Shown here one piece after another: positions 17,473-25,702 of a DNA stretch of 31,181 nt (its first letter is position 1; each line of letters opens with the position of its first letter). A program made the position numbers and the translations under genes. The notes under the pieces are model-generated. The model was not told where the DNA came from and did not search any database. It saw only the letters and a program-made list of their open reading frames with translations. Source of the stretch: DATEEG01 sp035525055 (GTDB lineage: Bacteria; Actinomycetota; Acidimicrobiia; Spongiisociales; ZC4RG35); the NCBI GenBank assembly GCA_035525055.1, contig DATLEZ010000104.1, positions 1 through 31,181 of the forward strand, given 5' to 3'.

Positions 17473-18498
17473 CCGGTGATAGCCCCGCCGGGACGCCTCG
17501 TGCGGCTGGGGATCGTGGTCGACCAGCGCAACGACGCCAAGCAGATCATGCGAGTGGCGCAGATGGCCGAACGGGCCGGAATGCAGTCGTTGTGGGTGGC
17601 GGACCGCCTCATCACCAAGGACGGTCAGCCGCGTATGGAAGCATGGACCGCGCTGACGATTGCTTCCCTTTACACCTCGAAGATCAGGGTCGGTGGCATG
17701 TTCATGCCGGGACTGCGGACACCGCAGAGTTTGGCGGCGATGGTTGGATCGCTCGACGCGCTTCTCGAAGGTCGGATGGAACTCGGGGTGGGAGTGGGCT
17801 GGGACGCGGAGGAATTCGCCGCCCTCGGCCTGCCGTTTGCCGATGACGATGAACGGATCGACGGCATGGAGGAATTCGTCCGTCTCTTGATGCGGCTTGT
17901 GACAGGACAGCCCGCGACAGGTAACCCGTCGTCACCTTCCCGAGCCATGGGGATTGGCGTCGTTTCCCCGCAAGCGGAAGGTCCTCCACTCACGATCGAA
18001 CTCCGCCATCCCTCAGAGCTCAATGCGGCGGTGGCGTTGGCGGACAACGTCCTGTTGCCGGCCATGGCCATTTCCGAGTTGGCAGGCATGATTCAGGCAG
18101 CCCGGGCAGCCTGCGAGCGGTCCGATCGTGACCCGGACTCCCTTGGTCTGGCAGTCGAGCTGCCGGTTTCGGTCGGACGCACCGATGCCGAGTCCGATGT
18201 CAGGGTGGAGATCGACGACCTCCTTTCACAGATGGACACCCGAGCGATCGGTATCCACGGCAAACTCGAGCATTGTCAGGACATCGTCATCGAGCTGGCC
18301 CACCTCGGGGTGGCCGACGTCCGGTGCGTCCTTCCCAACGTTGCGGATATCGACGATGTGATCGCCCAGCTCTCGGCCACCTCGGTCGGAACCAAGGACG
18401 TGCTCAAGCCGGGCACGGCCCGTTCGGAGGCCCCGGCTCCTCCGCCCGGTTGGGGAGCGCCGACTGGACCCAAGACGGCCTCAACTTCGGATCAATGA
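17458..18498 (+). CDS. LLM-class (luciferase-like, probably F420-dependent) oxidoreductase
   Basis: A 346-residue luciferase-like monooxygenase/reductase. It shows LVRLGIVVDQRNDAKQIMRV at the start, then AERAGMQSLWVADRLI, and MELGVGVGWDAEEFAALGLP in the middle, which are family blocks. The ATG at 17458 lies head to head with and overlaps the longest version of the VWA gene; an in-frame GTG at 17500 (reading MRLGIVVDQ) is a good alternative start. The C-terminal 25 residues are Pro/Gly/Ala-rich and probably disordered. The substrate is unknown. A role in making hydroquinone or hydroxyquinol is possible but nothing in the sequence shows it. Confidence 0.75.
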   Translation: MRVFHPVIAPPGRLVRLGIVVDQRNDAKQIMRVAQMAERAGMQSLWVADRLITKDGQPRMEAWTALTIASLYTSKIRVGGMFMPGLRTPQSLAAMVGSLDALLEGRMELGVGVGWDAEEFAALGLPFADDDERIDGMEEFVRLLMRLVTGQPATGNPSSPSRAMGIGVVSPQAEGPPLTIELRHPSELNAAVALADNVLLPAMAISELAGMIQAARAACERSDRDPDSLGLAVELPVSVGRTDAESDVRVEIDDLLSQMDTRAIGIHGKLEHCQDIVIELAHLGVADVRCVLPNVADIDDVIAQLSATSVGTKDVLKPGTARSEAPAPPPGWGAPTGPKTASTSDQ

Positions 18499-18605
18499 CC
18501 GGGCCGCCGCGCTGGTATCGCGGGCCGTCTGCCGCACTCGTGGCAGAAAGAAGGACCGAATCTGGGCCAGATCGGTGCGGGAGGCATGACACGAGATGTC
18601 GAGGC

Positions 18606-18646
18606 TGCCAGCACCCGCCCCCGACTGCCGATGATGGGGGCTGGCA
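18606..18646. terminator. Imperfect hairpin after the LLM gene
   Basis: TGCCAGC (18606-18612) can pair with GCTGGCA (18640-18646), with partial C/G pairing inside. There is no T-run. It lies 108 bases after the stop and may end the transcript. Confidence 0.25.
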
Positions 18647-18808
18647 CCGACCGGACCCCTTCCTGAAGCTTATTCGCATAGCGGACAGACGGCTCCCGGA
18701 AATGTGTCAGTTGTCCGGCCCGACCCCGTCGGTCTCGACCCGCCACAGGCGTCCCCGACTGTTGCCGGCCTGGTACGGCCAAGTTGTCCCTCCCACCTTG
18801 GAGGGCCT

Positions 18809-18826
18809 CCTTTCCGCGGTTTGTCC
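18809..18826 (-). promoter_or_regulatory. SARP-like heptad pair, reverse strand (block A)
   Basis: Read on the reverse strand, GGACAAA (18826-18820) and GGAAAGG (18815-18809) are 11 bp apart, and resemble the GACAAGC operators elsewhere in the window. The same arrangement recurs at 27176-27193 at the same distance from a tRNA fragment. Only two heptads are seen and no gene clearly follows on the reverse strand. Confidence 0.3.
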
Positions 18827-18929
18827 GCGGGGGATCGCAAAACGACTCGAATCACCGCGAAAGGATGCGACCTATAGAGCCAGTCGCTTCCTGTGTTTTC
18901 CCGAAAATCGGGACGTCGCGAGGCGGGCT

Positions 18930-18982
18930 GACATTCCCTTACAAGGAAGATGTCGGGGGTTCGAGTCCCTCAACGCCCACCA
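18930..18982 (+). tRNA. 3' half of a tRNA-Val(UAC) gene (remnant, copy A)
   Basis: From the anticodon arm onward this is a tRNA. The loop CTTACAA has U33, anticodon TAC and A37, then comes the variable loop, a T arm with five pairs around TTCGAGT, the acceptor strand AACGCCC, the discriminator A and an encoded CCA. It resembles E. coli tRNA-Val(UAC). No matching 5' acceptor strand (GGGCGTT) or D arm lies upstream, so it is a 3' fragment, as left by site-specific integration into a tRNA gene. It matches the copy at 27297 in 48 of 51 positions. Confidence 0.7.
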
Positions 18983-19025
18983 ATAGCGCTGGTCATTGTT
19001 CGTTGTCTGAGCTCTTGCGTCCGAG

Positions 19026-19265
19026 TCAGGCGACCTTGGCGATCGTCGACCTTTGGGTTGGCGTTCTTTCCTCGCCAAGGAAGAGGTCGACGGTTCGAGC
19101 CGGTGACAGGCCGGTGGCCAACATCCCGAACTGGGTTCGGTGCCACGATGCCAAGTCGAACGTCTCATGCGGGTCAACGGCGTCGGCGGAGGGTCGCAGC
19201 TTTGGGGCCATCAGACCGGTCCAATACCTCGGTCTCCCATCTGGGTGCAGAGTCTCTTCTGGCAT
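19026..19265 (-). CDS. Possible small protein or gene remnant, unknown
   Basis: A 79-residue reverse-strand frame with protein-like composition in its second half (FDLASWHRTQFGMLATGLSP). No ribosome site is seen before the ATG and I recognise no family. It is divergent from the secreted-protein gene at 19399 with a 133-base gap that contains an operator. It may be a decayed gene or chance. Confidence 0.25.
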   Translation of the reverse strand: MPEETLHPDGRPRYWTGLMAPKLRPSADAVDPHETFDLASWHRTQFGMLATGLSPARTVDLFLGEERTPTQRSTIAKVA

Positions 19266-19319
19266 CTAGGGCGCCGACCCACCCGACGTCGTGGGTGGTG
19301 GCTCGACCGTGTTGTCCGA

Positions 19320-19348
19320 GACAAGCCAGCGACAAGGATCCGACAAGC
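19320..19348 (+). promoter_or_regulatory. SARP-type operator: three heptads at 11-bp spacing
   Basis: GACAAGC (19320-19326), GACAAGG (19331-19337) and GACAAGC (19342-19348) repeat with exactly 4-base spacers. SARP proteins bind tandem heptads with 11-bp periodicity, with the last heptad about 8 bases upstream of the -10 box. A weak -10 candidate (CAAGCT) lies 9 bases downstream. The same triplet precedes the genes at 25266 and 26307. Confidence 0.75.
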
Positions 19349-19398
19349 CGAGTTCGTCAAGCTCGCTCCAGATCGAAGCGATTTGGAAAGGAGCAGTA

Positions 19399-20058
19399 AT
19401 GAAAAACCAACTCTCGCATTGTCCCGCACTCAGAGCCAGCTTGGGAATCCTGGTTGTCTTCGCAGCCTTGGTCGGACCGCTCAGCGGGCCAGCCTCGGCT
19501 CACACCACTCTCCCGACTCACACCGTCGCAGGTTCCTGCACGGCGGATGTGAATGGGATTGTCGCAGTGTCGGGAAACGCGATTCAGATCCTCCCCGACT
19601 ACCGGGCAGGAACAATGTCGAGCACCAACCTCTTCTACGAGCAGTACACCGGCTTTCAGATCTGGGTCGCCTGGAAAGACGGCAATGGAGCCTGGTGGTA
19701 CCAGGACGGGCCCAAAGTGGCTGGCCGCAATGGAGACTTCTCACCGGGCTCTGGATTGGTGTACAACTCTGCAACGGGCCGTTGGGATCTAGTGACGATC
19801 GGCTACGGATTCGGAGCGACCAACCCCGGATCGGGACAGCTCGGACTGTCTGCAACCTCGACCGCGGTGGTTCCCGCCCCTGGTGAGTACTGGGTGATGG
19901 CGCGGTACACCTGGTACCCACTCAATCTGATAAACACGGCCGGGGTCGTGGTCAGCCAGGTACAGGGCTCGTATGTCCACGATTCGGTCTGGACCAAAGT
20001 CAACTGCCCTGCGAACAGCTACCTGGCACTGTTCGGGAGTTCGTTCGTACTCAACTAG
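19399..20058 (+). CDS. Secreted two-cysteine protein of unknown function
   Basis: A 219-residue protein with a classic Sec signal peptide (about 1-34: polar start, hydrophobic core LGILVVFAALVGPLSG, cleavage after ASA). The mature part is rich in Gly, Ser, Tyr and Trp and predicted to be mostly strands (GFQIWVAWKDGNGAWWYQDG). It has only two cysteines, in AGSCTADV near its start and KVNC near its end, probably disulphide-linked. A GAAAGGAG ribosome site precedes the ATG at 19399; upstream GTG starts are discarded. It sits behind a SARP-type operator and ahead of a strong terminator. The two-Cys, Trp-rich layout is shared with the broken secreted protein at 26307. The family is unknown to me. 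Confidence 0.8.
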   Translation: MKNQLSHCPALRASLGILVVFAALVGPLSGPASAHTTLPTHTVAGSCTADVNGIVAVSGNAIQILPDYRAGTMSSTNLFYEQYTGFQIWVAWKDGNGAWWYQDGPKVAGRNGDFSPGSGLVYNSATGRWDLVTIGYGFGATNPGSGQLGLSATSTAVVPAPGEYWVMARYTWYPLNLINTAGVVVSQVQGSYVHDSVWTKVNCPANSYLALFGSSFVLN

Positions 20059-20075
20059 AGGTTCCGTCGAGCACG

Positions 20076-20106
20076 GGTGAGGCAGCTCCATCGGAGTTGC
20101 CTCACC
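20076..20106 (+). terminator. Strong hairpin terminator after the secreted-protein gene
   Basis: GGTGAGGCAGCTCC (20076-20089), a 3-base loop, and GGAGTTGCCTCACC (20093-20106) form a 14-pair stem with one G-U pair. It starts 18 bases after the stop and separates this gene from the convergent SARP gene. Confidence 0.75.
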
Positions 20107-20215
20107 TGGAGTCCGTTCCAATAGGCCGTGCCCGGACGAGGCACGAGCAGAACCCTGATTGTCCGGCCAAGAGTGCGTGGCGGCTCAGACATATATCGGA
20201 GCGCCGACTGTCGAC

Positions 20216-23200
20216 TCATGAGGACACTGGCAAGTTCTGGTCACGGATCTCTTTCCGGATCTCTGTTATGGCCATTGCGGCAATCTCGTTCCAGGTCGAG
20301 CGCGCTTCGGAGCCTGGGTTGTTGTGAGCCCTGAGGGTGTCGAGGAATGGTTTGTCAGCGGGAAGGACGGGCCGGCCGAGGTCCCGTCTTATGCTTGTGG
20401 CGACCGCCAGCGCCTCGGCGACGATCAGCTTGTTACCACCGTCGGTAAGGAGCGACGCCGCCACCTCGAGTGCCGTCGCCGCCTCGAATCGGTGGTTGCC
20501 TTTTATCGCCTCCTCCAGCGCCAAAACCAATTGTTCCCCAGCCTGATCGTTGTCACCCATGGCTAGGTGCGCCTTGGCCCACAAGGTGTGGCCGGCTGCG
20601 ATTTTGACACTGTCCTGCAAGTCCTCTCTCACTCGTAGGGCGTGCTCGAGCCATTCAATCGCTTCTGTCGGCCGCTCCTGTATCAATGCGATCTCTGCCA
20701 ATGCCTCGGCGGCGCTTGCCGTGGTGATGGCGTCGTCGAGTCTTTCGGCGATGGCGTGGGCCGCGCGGGCGTGTGCTTCCGCCGCAGTGAGTTTTCCGGG
20801 TACGTTGCGGTCCGTAAGGGCTGTGAGGATCAGTGCCCACGCCTCCGACCATTTGTCAGTTACAGAGCGCGACAGTCGCACAGCTTCGGATGCGTGCCTG
20901 CCAGATTGCTCAACATCTCCCAGGGCTAATGTGACCGACCCGAGATTGGTTAAGACACCTGCCCTGCGGATCAGACCACGGTTGGTCCGATCGTCGATGG
21001 AGTCCACTAGCGCTAGCGACTCGGTGAGAAGATCCCGGGCCGATGTCAAGTCGGAGCGGTCTTCCGCGATGATCGACAGGTTGTTGAGCGTCGAAGCCAC
21101 ACCTCCAACGTCGCCTATCCGCCGATACATGTCGACCGAGCGCAGATAGAAGGACTCGCTCGCCCCTGGGTCGCCCTGGGATATCGCGAGGCCACCCGCA
21201 GCCGAAAGCGTCGCCGCCAGGTCTCGAGTTGCCTCCTGAGGAGCCGCGGCTACGACCGTTTCGATGAGCTGCCGGCCTGCCGCAATGCGGCCTCGTATTA
21301 CCCAGTACATGAAACAGTCGGCGGCGATCGTCAGGGAGAGACCCGGATCATTGTCAACTGCCCACTCCAGCGCGGCGCCTAGGTTGGGCAGTTCGATGTC
21401 GAAGCGAGACAACCACTTTTCCTGGTCCGGACCTTCGAACCGCTCTGCTTCCTCGACGAGTCGGCTGATGTAGTGGGCCATGCGAGCCATGGTTGGCAGT
21501 GACTCATTCGCTGTGGCGAGCCTCGCTGCGGCATGTTGTCTCACGACGCTCAGTTGGGAGTAAAGGGGGGGATCCACGGTGGGATCGAAGATGACCAGCG
21601 ATTTGTCGACCAGGGAGGCGACTATTCCAGGTACTTGGTAGTCGAAGAGGTGTTCTTCATCGGGACAAACCTCTTGGGCCGCTTCGAGCAGCCATCGGCC
21701 GCCAAAGACGGAGAGTCGGCGATACAGAGCCCGCTCGTGGGGAAGAAGAGCGTCATAGCTCCAAGAGATGGCGGCGTCGAGCGTGCGATGCCGGGGTGCG
21801 GCCGTCCTCAGATTCGAAGAAAGCACGTCGAGGCGGCCGATCAGGCTTTTGGCGATGGCGGCCGGTGTCATGTCGCGCAGGTGGGCGGCTGCCAACTCGA
21901 CTGCGAGTGGCAATCCGTCTACTCGTCGACATATTTCCACGACGGAGGCTGCGGTGGCGGAGGTCAATTCGAAGGTAGGGAGCACTGCCTGCGCTCTTTC
22001 GCTGAACAGTCGGATCGATTCGACTGAGGCCAGCGCTGGTATCGCCATGTCGGTTTCCGGAACGCCCATGCCTGACAGCGGGATCAGCTGCTCCCCCGAA
22101 ACGGCCAGAGGTTCACGGGAAGTCGCCAAAATCTTCAGACCCTCGACCGTTGAAAGCATTTCGGAGGCAGATTCGGCGATCTGATCGATGAGATGCTCGC
22201 AGTTGTCAAGGATGATCAGCACTTGGGTGCCCGCGAGCATCTGTAGCACCGCCCTTTTGAGGTCGTCGGTGACTTCTTGAACCCCTAAGACCCTTGCCAG
22301 CTCCGGCCAAAAGCCTTCGGGATCGGTGACACTCGCTAGCTCGACCTGCCACACGCCATCCGGCATATTGGGTACAGCGTCGGCGCCAACTTGCAGGGCC
22401 AAACGAGTCTTGCCGCATCCCCCGGGTCCGGTGATGGTGACCAGCCGGTGCTCTCGGAGTTTTCTGCCGATCAAACGCATCTCCGGATCACGGCCGACGA
22501 ATGTGGACAGTTGAGCCGCCAGATTCGTGCGGGCGACGCCCAGGGCCCGAAGGGGAGGGAATCGTTCCCCGAGCCCGACGGCCACGACTTGAAAAACCTG
22601 CTGCGGCTGGGTCACACCTGGGAGTCGAAGTTGGCCGAGGTCGACCAGTTCGACGCCGGGCTCAAGGATTGGTTGTGCTAGCTCGGCGGCGACGGCCGAG
22701 ACCACGGTCTGACCACCGTGGGCGGCACCGATCAGTCGAGCACACACGTTCAGCAATGGTCCGAACAGGTCGCCGTCCCGTTCCCACCCTTCTCCGGTGT
22801 GTATCGCGATCCGAGCTCGAACTGGCTCCCCCAAGCTCGATAAATTGCCAAGACCCCTCTGAGCGTTCACGGCGGCTATCACGGCCTGGTGGGCTAAGGG
22901 AAACAGTGCCAGTAAGCCACGTCCTTGGTGTTTGACGATTCGGCCGCCGGCGTCGCTCATGGAGGCGGCGAGAACTGCATCGTGAGCCGTTAGAGACTCT
23001 TGGTCGTCTTCACCCTCCCGCGGCAACAAGGACGCAGAAGATTGGATTTCAGACATGAGCAGCGTCAATGTCTGCGGGGAGCGCAACTCAGCGACCGTCG
23101 TCCTGGCCGAGGGAGGGGTCAGGCGCGGGTCCTGGTTGAGGATGTCACCTTCCAGCTCTTGCAGTTCGATCGATGGGTCGATGCCGAGTTCCACAGCCAG

Positions 23201-23857
23201 AACTTCTTTGGCGCGCCGGTACGCTCGAAGAGCCTCGGCCTGTCGTCCTCCGTGGTAGTAACCGAGCATCAGGAGGTGCCAAAACCTCTCCCGCATGGGA
23301 TGGTCGGCCACCAACGTTTCGAGCTCGGAGATCAGCTCTGCGTGGCGGCCCAGTTGAAGGTCGAAGGCCATTCTTTCCTCCAGCGCAGTAACCCGCAGTT
23401 CTTCCAGCCGACGGACCTCCACCACAGCCCAGGACTCGTCGCCAGCTTCCTCGAACGCGGTTCCCCTCCAGAAACCGAGCCCTTCCTTCAGTCGGGAACT
23501 CGCCGTTACTAAAGCTCCCTCGGCGGCGTCACGCCGCGCCTCAACCAGCAATCGCTCAAAAACGTCACGATCGAACGAGTCGGGCCCAACCCTCAACACG
23601 TAACCTGGTGTACGGGTCTGCAGTAATCCATCTCCGAGCACGTTGCGTAACCGCGAGATATGGGCCTGGAGGGATCCGGAGGCCGCTAGGGGAGGGTGCT
23701 CCCCCCACAAGGCATCGATTAGCTGATCCGACGAGACCACTCGGTTGGCATCGACCAGCAGCCGGCACAACAGCATCCGACGTTGTCGCGGTCCAACCTC
23801 GACTTCCAATCCGTCGTCGATCCGGACCAGCAGAGGACCCAACGCCCCGAACCACAT
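20216..23857 (-). CDS. Large SARP-family regulator: winged helix, BTAD, degenerate cyclase, NB-ARC ATPase, TPR
   Basis: A 1213-residue regulator. Domains in order: OmpR-like winged helix (about 1-95, MWFGALGPLLV to LRVG), BTAD domain (96-245), a class III nucleotide-cyclase-like domain (262-430), an NB-ARC/STAND ATPase (445-720, Walker A GPGGCGKT at 477-484, Walker B VLIILDNCEHL), and a long TPR-like tail. In the cyclase domain the first metal Asp is Glu (E270 in LLMSEI) and the second is Arg (R313 in QGRGLL, normally GDG), so it is probably a ligand sensor rather than an enzyme. The N-terminus is nearly identical in pattern to the short regulator at 25133. It probably binds the heptad operators nearby. 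No clear ribosome site precedes the ATG. Confidence 0.92.
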   Translation of the reverse strand: MWFGALGPLLVRIDDGLEVEVGPRQRRMLLCRLLVDANRVVSSDQLIDALWGEHPPLAASGSLQAHISRLRNVLGDGLLQTRTPGYVLRVGPDSFDRDVFERLLVEARRDAAEGALVTASSRLKEGLGFWRGTAFEEAGDESWAVVEVRRLEELRVTALEERMAFDLQLGRHAELISELETLVADHPMRERFWHLLMLGYYHGGRQAEALRAYRRAKEVLAVELGIDPSIELQELEGDILNQDPRLTPPSARTTVAELRSPQTLTLLMSEIQSSASLLPREGEDDQESLTAHDAVLAASMSDAGGRIVKHQGRGLLALFPLAHQAVIAAVNAQRGLGNLSSLGEPVRARIAIHTGEGWERDGDLFGPLLNVCARLIGAAHGGQTVVSAVAAELAQPILEPGVELVDLGQLRLPGVTQPQQVFQVVAVGLGERFPPLRALGVARTNLAAQLSTFVGRDPEMRLIGRKLREHRLVTITGPGGCGKTRLALQVGADAVPNMPDGVWQVELASVTDPEGFWPELARVLGVQEVTDDLKRAVLQMLAGTQVLIILDNCEHLIDQIAESASEMLSTVEGLKILATSREPLAVSGEQLIPLSGMGVPETDMAIPALASVESIRLFSERAQAVLPTFELTSATAASVVEICRRVDGLPLAVELAAAHLRDMTPAAIAKSLIGRLDVLSSNLRTAAPRHRTLDAAISWSYDALLPHERALYRRLSVFGGRWLLEAAQEVCPDEEHLFDYQVPGIVASLVDKSLVIFDPTVDPPLYSQLSVVRQHAAARLATANESLPTMARMAHYISRLVEEAERFEGPDQEKWLSRFDIELPNLGAALEWAVDNDPGLSLTIAADCFMYWVIRGRIAAGRQLIETVVAAAPQEATRDLAATLSAAGGLAISQGDPGASESFYLRSVDMYRRIGDVGGVASTLNNLSIIAEDRSDLTSARDLLTESLALVDSIDDRTNRGLIRRAGVLTNLGSVTLALGDVEQSGRHASEAVRLSRSVTDKWSEAWALILTALTDRNVPGKLTAAEAHARAAHAIAERLDDAITTASAAEALAEIALIQERPTEAIEWLEHALRVREDLQDSVKIAAGHTLWAKAHLAMGDNDQAGEQLVLALEEAIKGNHRFEAATALEVAASLLTDGGNKLIVAEALAVATSIRRDLGRPVLPADKPFLDTLRAHNNPGSEARSTWNEIAAMAITEIRKEIRDQNLPVSS

Positions 23858-24371
23858 GGTTTGTCGAGCCTACTTACCGCGAGCGTGTCAAGCTCTGAAG
23901 AGACACGGAGACGTCGAGCCCGTCCGGCAGAACCGTCGTGCTACTGAATTTCTGGGTCTCCTGGTGTGTCGTGGGACTTCGATGCAGGGTGGTCTTCGTT
24001 AGGGCCACGTTGTGCGCCCGGTTTCCCGCCTACCGATCGAAGAGACTGTTTCCGCGTAGGACGAGGTCGCGGGTTCGAGGGGCAGACGGCCCGTCCGGTA
24101 CAGGCAGAGCCGCTGTGTCGACCCACCAGCGGATCCAAGGCACTCTAAGCACAAGCCCTCGGCCACTTTCCAACCCCTATCGAAGCAAGGCTGGAAACCT
24201 CCCCGCGGATCCAATTTCGGAAAGTTGGTCAGCGCCTTCGTTTGGGTCGTGATCGCCGCTCTGGTTCTGTTGGCGATTCAAACCGCGGCGTAGGCGGCTG
24301 CCCTTCTCGAAGTGTCAGGGCTACCACCACGTCGGGGTGCCCGCAGCGCAGGCGGAACAGGGAGGAGAGCG

Positions 24372-24554
24372 ATGGTCAACCAAACCATCGCCGTTTCCAA
24401 TTCACGATGGTTGGATGTCATGTGTCGAGCCTGCCAGGCCTTCATGCCACCTGGGTCAATAGGACGGCGGATCGGCTGGCTGGGTAATCAGCCTGTGTAC
24501 GCCGTCCGGGTCCATGTGGCGGCCTCGAGCCAGGGCGGCTTCGAGCTTGTCTGA
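24372..24554 (+). CDS. Possible 60-residue small protein
   Basis: The only support is a perfect GGAGGAGAG ribosome site 1-9 bases before the ATG and an open frame containing a C-x-x-C (MCRAC). It overlaps the 3' end of the reverse-strand SARP gene by about 100 bases, which argues against it. Unknown function. Confidence 0.25.
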   Translation: MVNQTIAVSNSRWLDVMCRACQAFMPPGSIGRRIGWLGNQPVYAVRVHVAASSQGGFELV

Positions 24555-25133
24555 ATCGAGTCGTTTCTCCGCTTCAGCTTTGAGCTGGTCATGTCTGGCG
24601 ACGAAATCGCCAATGTCTCCACTCTCCGCGAGACGATCAATCGAGCCAATCAAAACAGCTGCCCGGTCGAACGCCCCCAAGGCCAGGTCGGCCGCTTCGG
24701 CCCGGGCGAAACCGGAATCGTCGAACCCGGTATAGGCCTCCCCCCGCCACAACCCCAACCCCTGAGCCAATCGGTCGGCCGCCTGGTCGATCTGGCTGGA
24801 GGCAGCGGCTTGCCGTCCCTCCAAGCTGAGACGTTGGAACTGGGCGACATCGAAACTGTCGTCGGCGACGTTGAGCACATAACCCGGTGCCCGGGTCACC
24901 AACACTCCTCCCCCCAGGAGGGTGCGGAGCCGGGAAATGTGAGCCTGCAACGAGGCGGCCGCCCCCAGTGGAGGGTCATCACCCCAGAGGGCGTCGATCA
25001 GCAGATCGGAAGAGACCACCCGGTTGGCGTCGACCAGCAACCGACACAACAACACCCGCCGCTGGCGGGGACCCACCTCCACCTCGCCAGCATCGGTTTT
25101 GACCATCAGTGGACCCAGCACCCCAAACCACAT
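24456..25133 (-). CDS. Short SARP-family regulator (winged helix plus part of BTAD, fused to a regulator tail)
   Basis: 225 residues. Residues 1-95 are an OmpR-like winged helix almost the same as that of the 1213-residue paralogue (MWFGVLGPLMV, VGPRQRR, LCRLLVDANRVVSSD, LQAHISRLR). Residues 96-148 are the start of a BTAD domain. From about 150 the text changes: AVLIGSIDRLAE, then KLEAALARGRHMDPDGVHRL, which resembles the C-terminal end of large SARP/LuxR regulators (the A-x-x-x-GR-x-M/L-x-x-D-x-V pattern). It looks like a head-to-tail product of a large internal deletion, yet the frame is intact. It is divergent from the micropeptide operon with a 132-base gap containing a heptad operator, so it is the best candidate for its regulator. 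Confidence 0.85.
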   Translation of the reverse strand: MWFGVLGPLMVKTDAGEVEVGPRQRRVLLCRLLVDANRVVSSDLLIDALWGDDPPLGAAASLQAHISRLRTLLGGGVLVTRAPGYVLNVADDSFDVAQFQRLSLEGRQAAASSQIDQAADRLAQGLGLWRGEAYTGFDDSGFARAEAADLALGAFDRAAVLIGSIDRLAESGDIGDFVARHDQLKAEAEKRLDSDKLEAALARGRHMDPDGVHRLITQPADPPSY

Positions 25134-25162
25134 AGCCGTCGGAGGCTACCCACCGCGCATCG

Positions 25163-25191
25163 GACAAGCCGCCGACAAGCCGGAGACAAGG
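25163..25191 (+). promoter_or_regulatory. SARP-type operator of the micropeptide operon
   Basis: GACAAGC (25163-25169), GACAAGC (25174-25180) and GACAAGG (25185-25191) lie at exact 11-bp spacing. A weak -10 candidate (GATCCT) starts 9 bases downstream, leaving a leader of roughly 55 bases before the first peptide. It lies in the divergent region with the short SARP gene. Confidence 0.8.
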
Positions 25192-25265
25192 CGGATAACC
25201 GATCCTCAACCCAGTCGCCACCCGCCTTCGAGGTCGGGACCGGCGACGGGAAGGAGGTGAACGAC

Positions 25266-25361
25266 ATGCAGAAACTACGCCAACTAGCCACCCGGCTCAT
25301 CCCCACCCTCGGACTAGCCCTATTCCTCGCAATCGAAGCCGCCACGTTCCGGAGGCCATAG
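25266..25361 (+). CDS. Micropeptide 1 of a tandem family (31 residues)
   Basis: A 31-residue peptide with an ideal ribosome site (AAGGAGGTGA, 25251-25260). It has a basic N-terminus (MQKLRQLATR), a hydrophobic middle (LIPTLGLALFLAIEAA) with one Glu, and a basic end (TFRRP). It aligns without gaps over its whole length with the two peptides that follow: R10, L11, P13, A18, F20, E24, A25, A26 and R29 are shared by all three. No cysteine is present. It is the most diverged of the three at the C-terminus. Confidence 0.8.
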   Translation: MQKLRQLATRLIPTLGLALFLAIEAATFRRP

Positions 25362-25446
25362 GGCATCCAACAGGTGCGGCGTTGGCCAGAGACGCCATGC
25401 CCCTTACAACGCAACGAAGGCACCAAGCTGAGAAAGGAAACCAACT

Positions 25447-25542
25447 ATGAGACGAATTCGCACCATCGCCATCCGGCTGATCCCAGCCGCAACGCTGGCG
25501 GGGTTCCTCCTAATCGAAGCCGCCCCCCGGCTCCGGCAGTGA
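25447..25542 (+). CDS. Micropeptide 2 of a tandem family (31 residues)
   Basis: 31 residues, same layout: a basic start MRRIRTIAIR, hydrophobic LIPAATLAGFLLIEAA, and end PRLRQ. A GAAAGGAAA ribosome site lies 8 bases before the ATG. The 85-base gap to peptide 1 can fold (GGGCAT at 25361-25366 can pair with ATGCCC). Such a short hydrophobic helix could insert in the membrane with the N-terminus inside. Confidence 0.82.
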   Translation: MRRIRTIAIRLIPAATLAGFLLIEAAPRLRQ

Positions 25543-25580
25543 TCGATCCCACAATCCGATCGAAAGTGAAAGGACACAAC

Positions 25581-25676
25581 ATGAAGCTGATTCACAAACT
25601 TGCCATCCGACTTCTACCGGCCGCCGGGATAGCCGCCTTCCTGATCGTGGAAGCCGCCCCCCGGCTGCGTAGCTAG
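25581..25676 (+). CDS. Micropeptide 3 of a tandem family (31 residues)
   Basis: 31 residues: MKLIHKLAIR, then LLPAAGIAAFLIVEAA, then PRLRS. AAAGGA precedes the ATG by 7 bases; the gap to peptide 2 is 38 bases. Peptides 2 and 3 share 17 or more of 31 residues, including the full EAAPRLR end. Conservation at protein level with diverged DNA, equal lengths and a ribosome site each argue that all three are translated. Confidence 0.82.
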   Translation: MKLIHKLAIRLLPAAGIAAFLIVEAAPRLRS

Positions 25677-25702
25677 AAGAGTCGGTGATGGCTGCCATGA
25701 AA

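Noticed and set aside
19055..19105. tRNA-like stretch AAGGAAGAGGTCGACGGTTC
   Set aside because: It resembles the tRNA-Val fragments, but U33 is missing in the loop, the T stem does not pair, and the reverse strand reads as plausible protein. Probably coincidence.
18872..19177. Reverse-strand frame containing WWALRDSNPRHLPCKGM
   Set aside because: Same antisense-tRNA artefact, over the first tRNA-Val fragment.
24040..24085. T-arm-like GGTCGCGGGTTCGAG
   Set aside because: The stem strands do not pair and no acceptor or anticodon arm fits.
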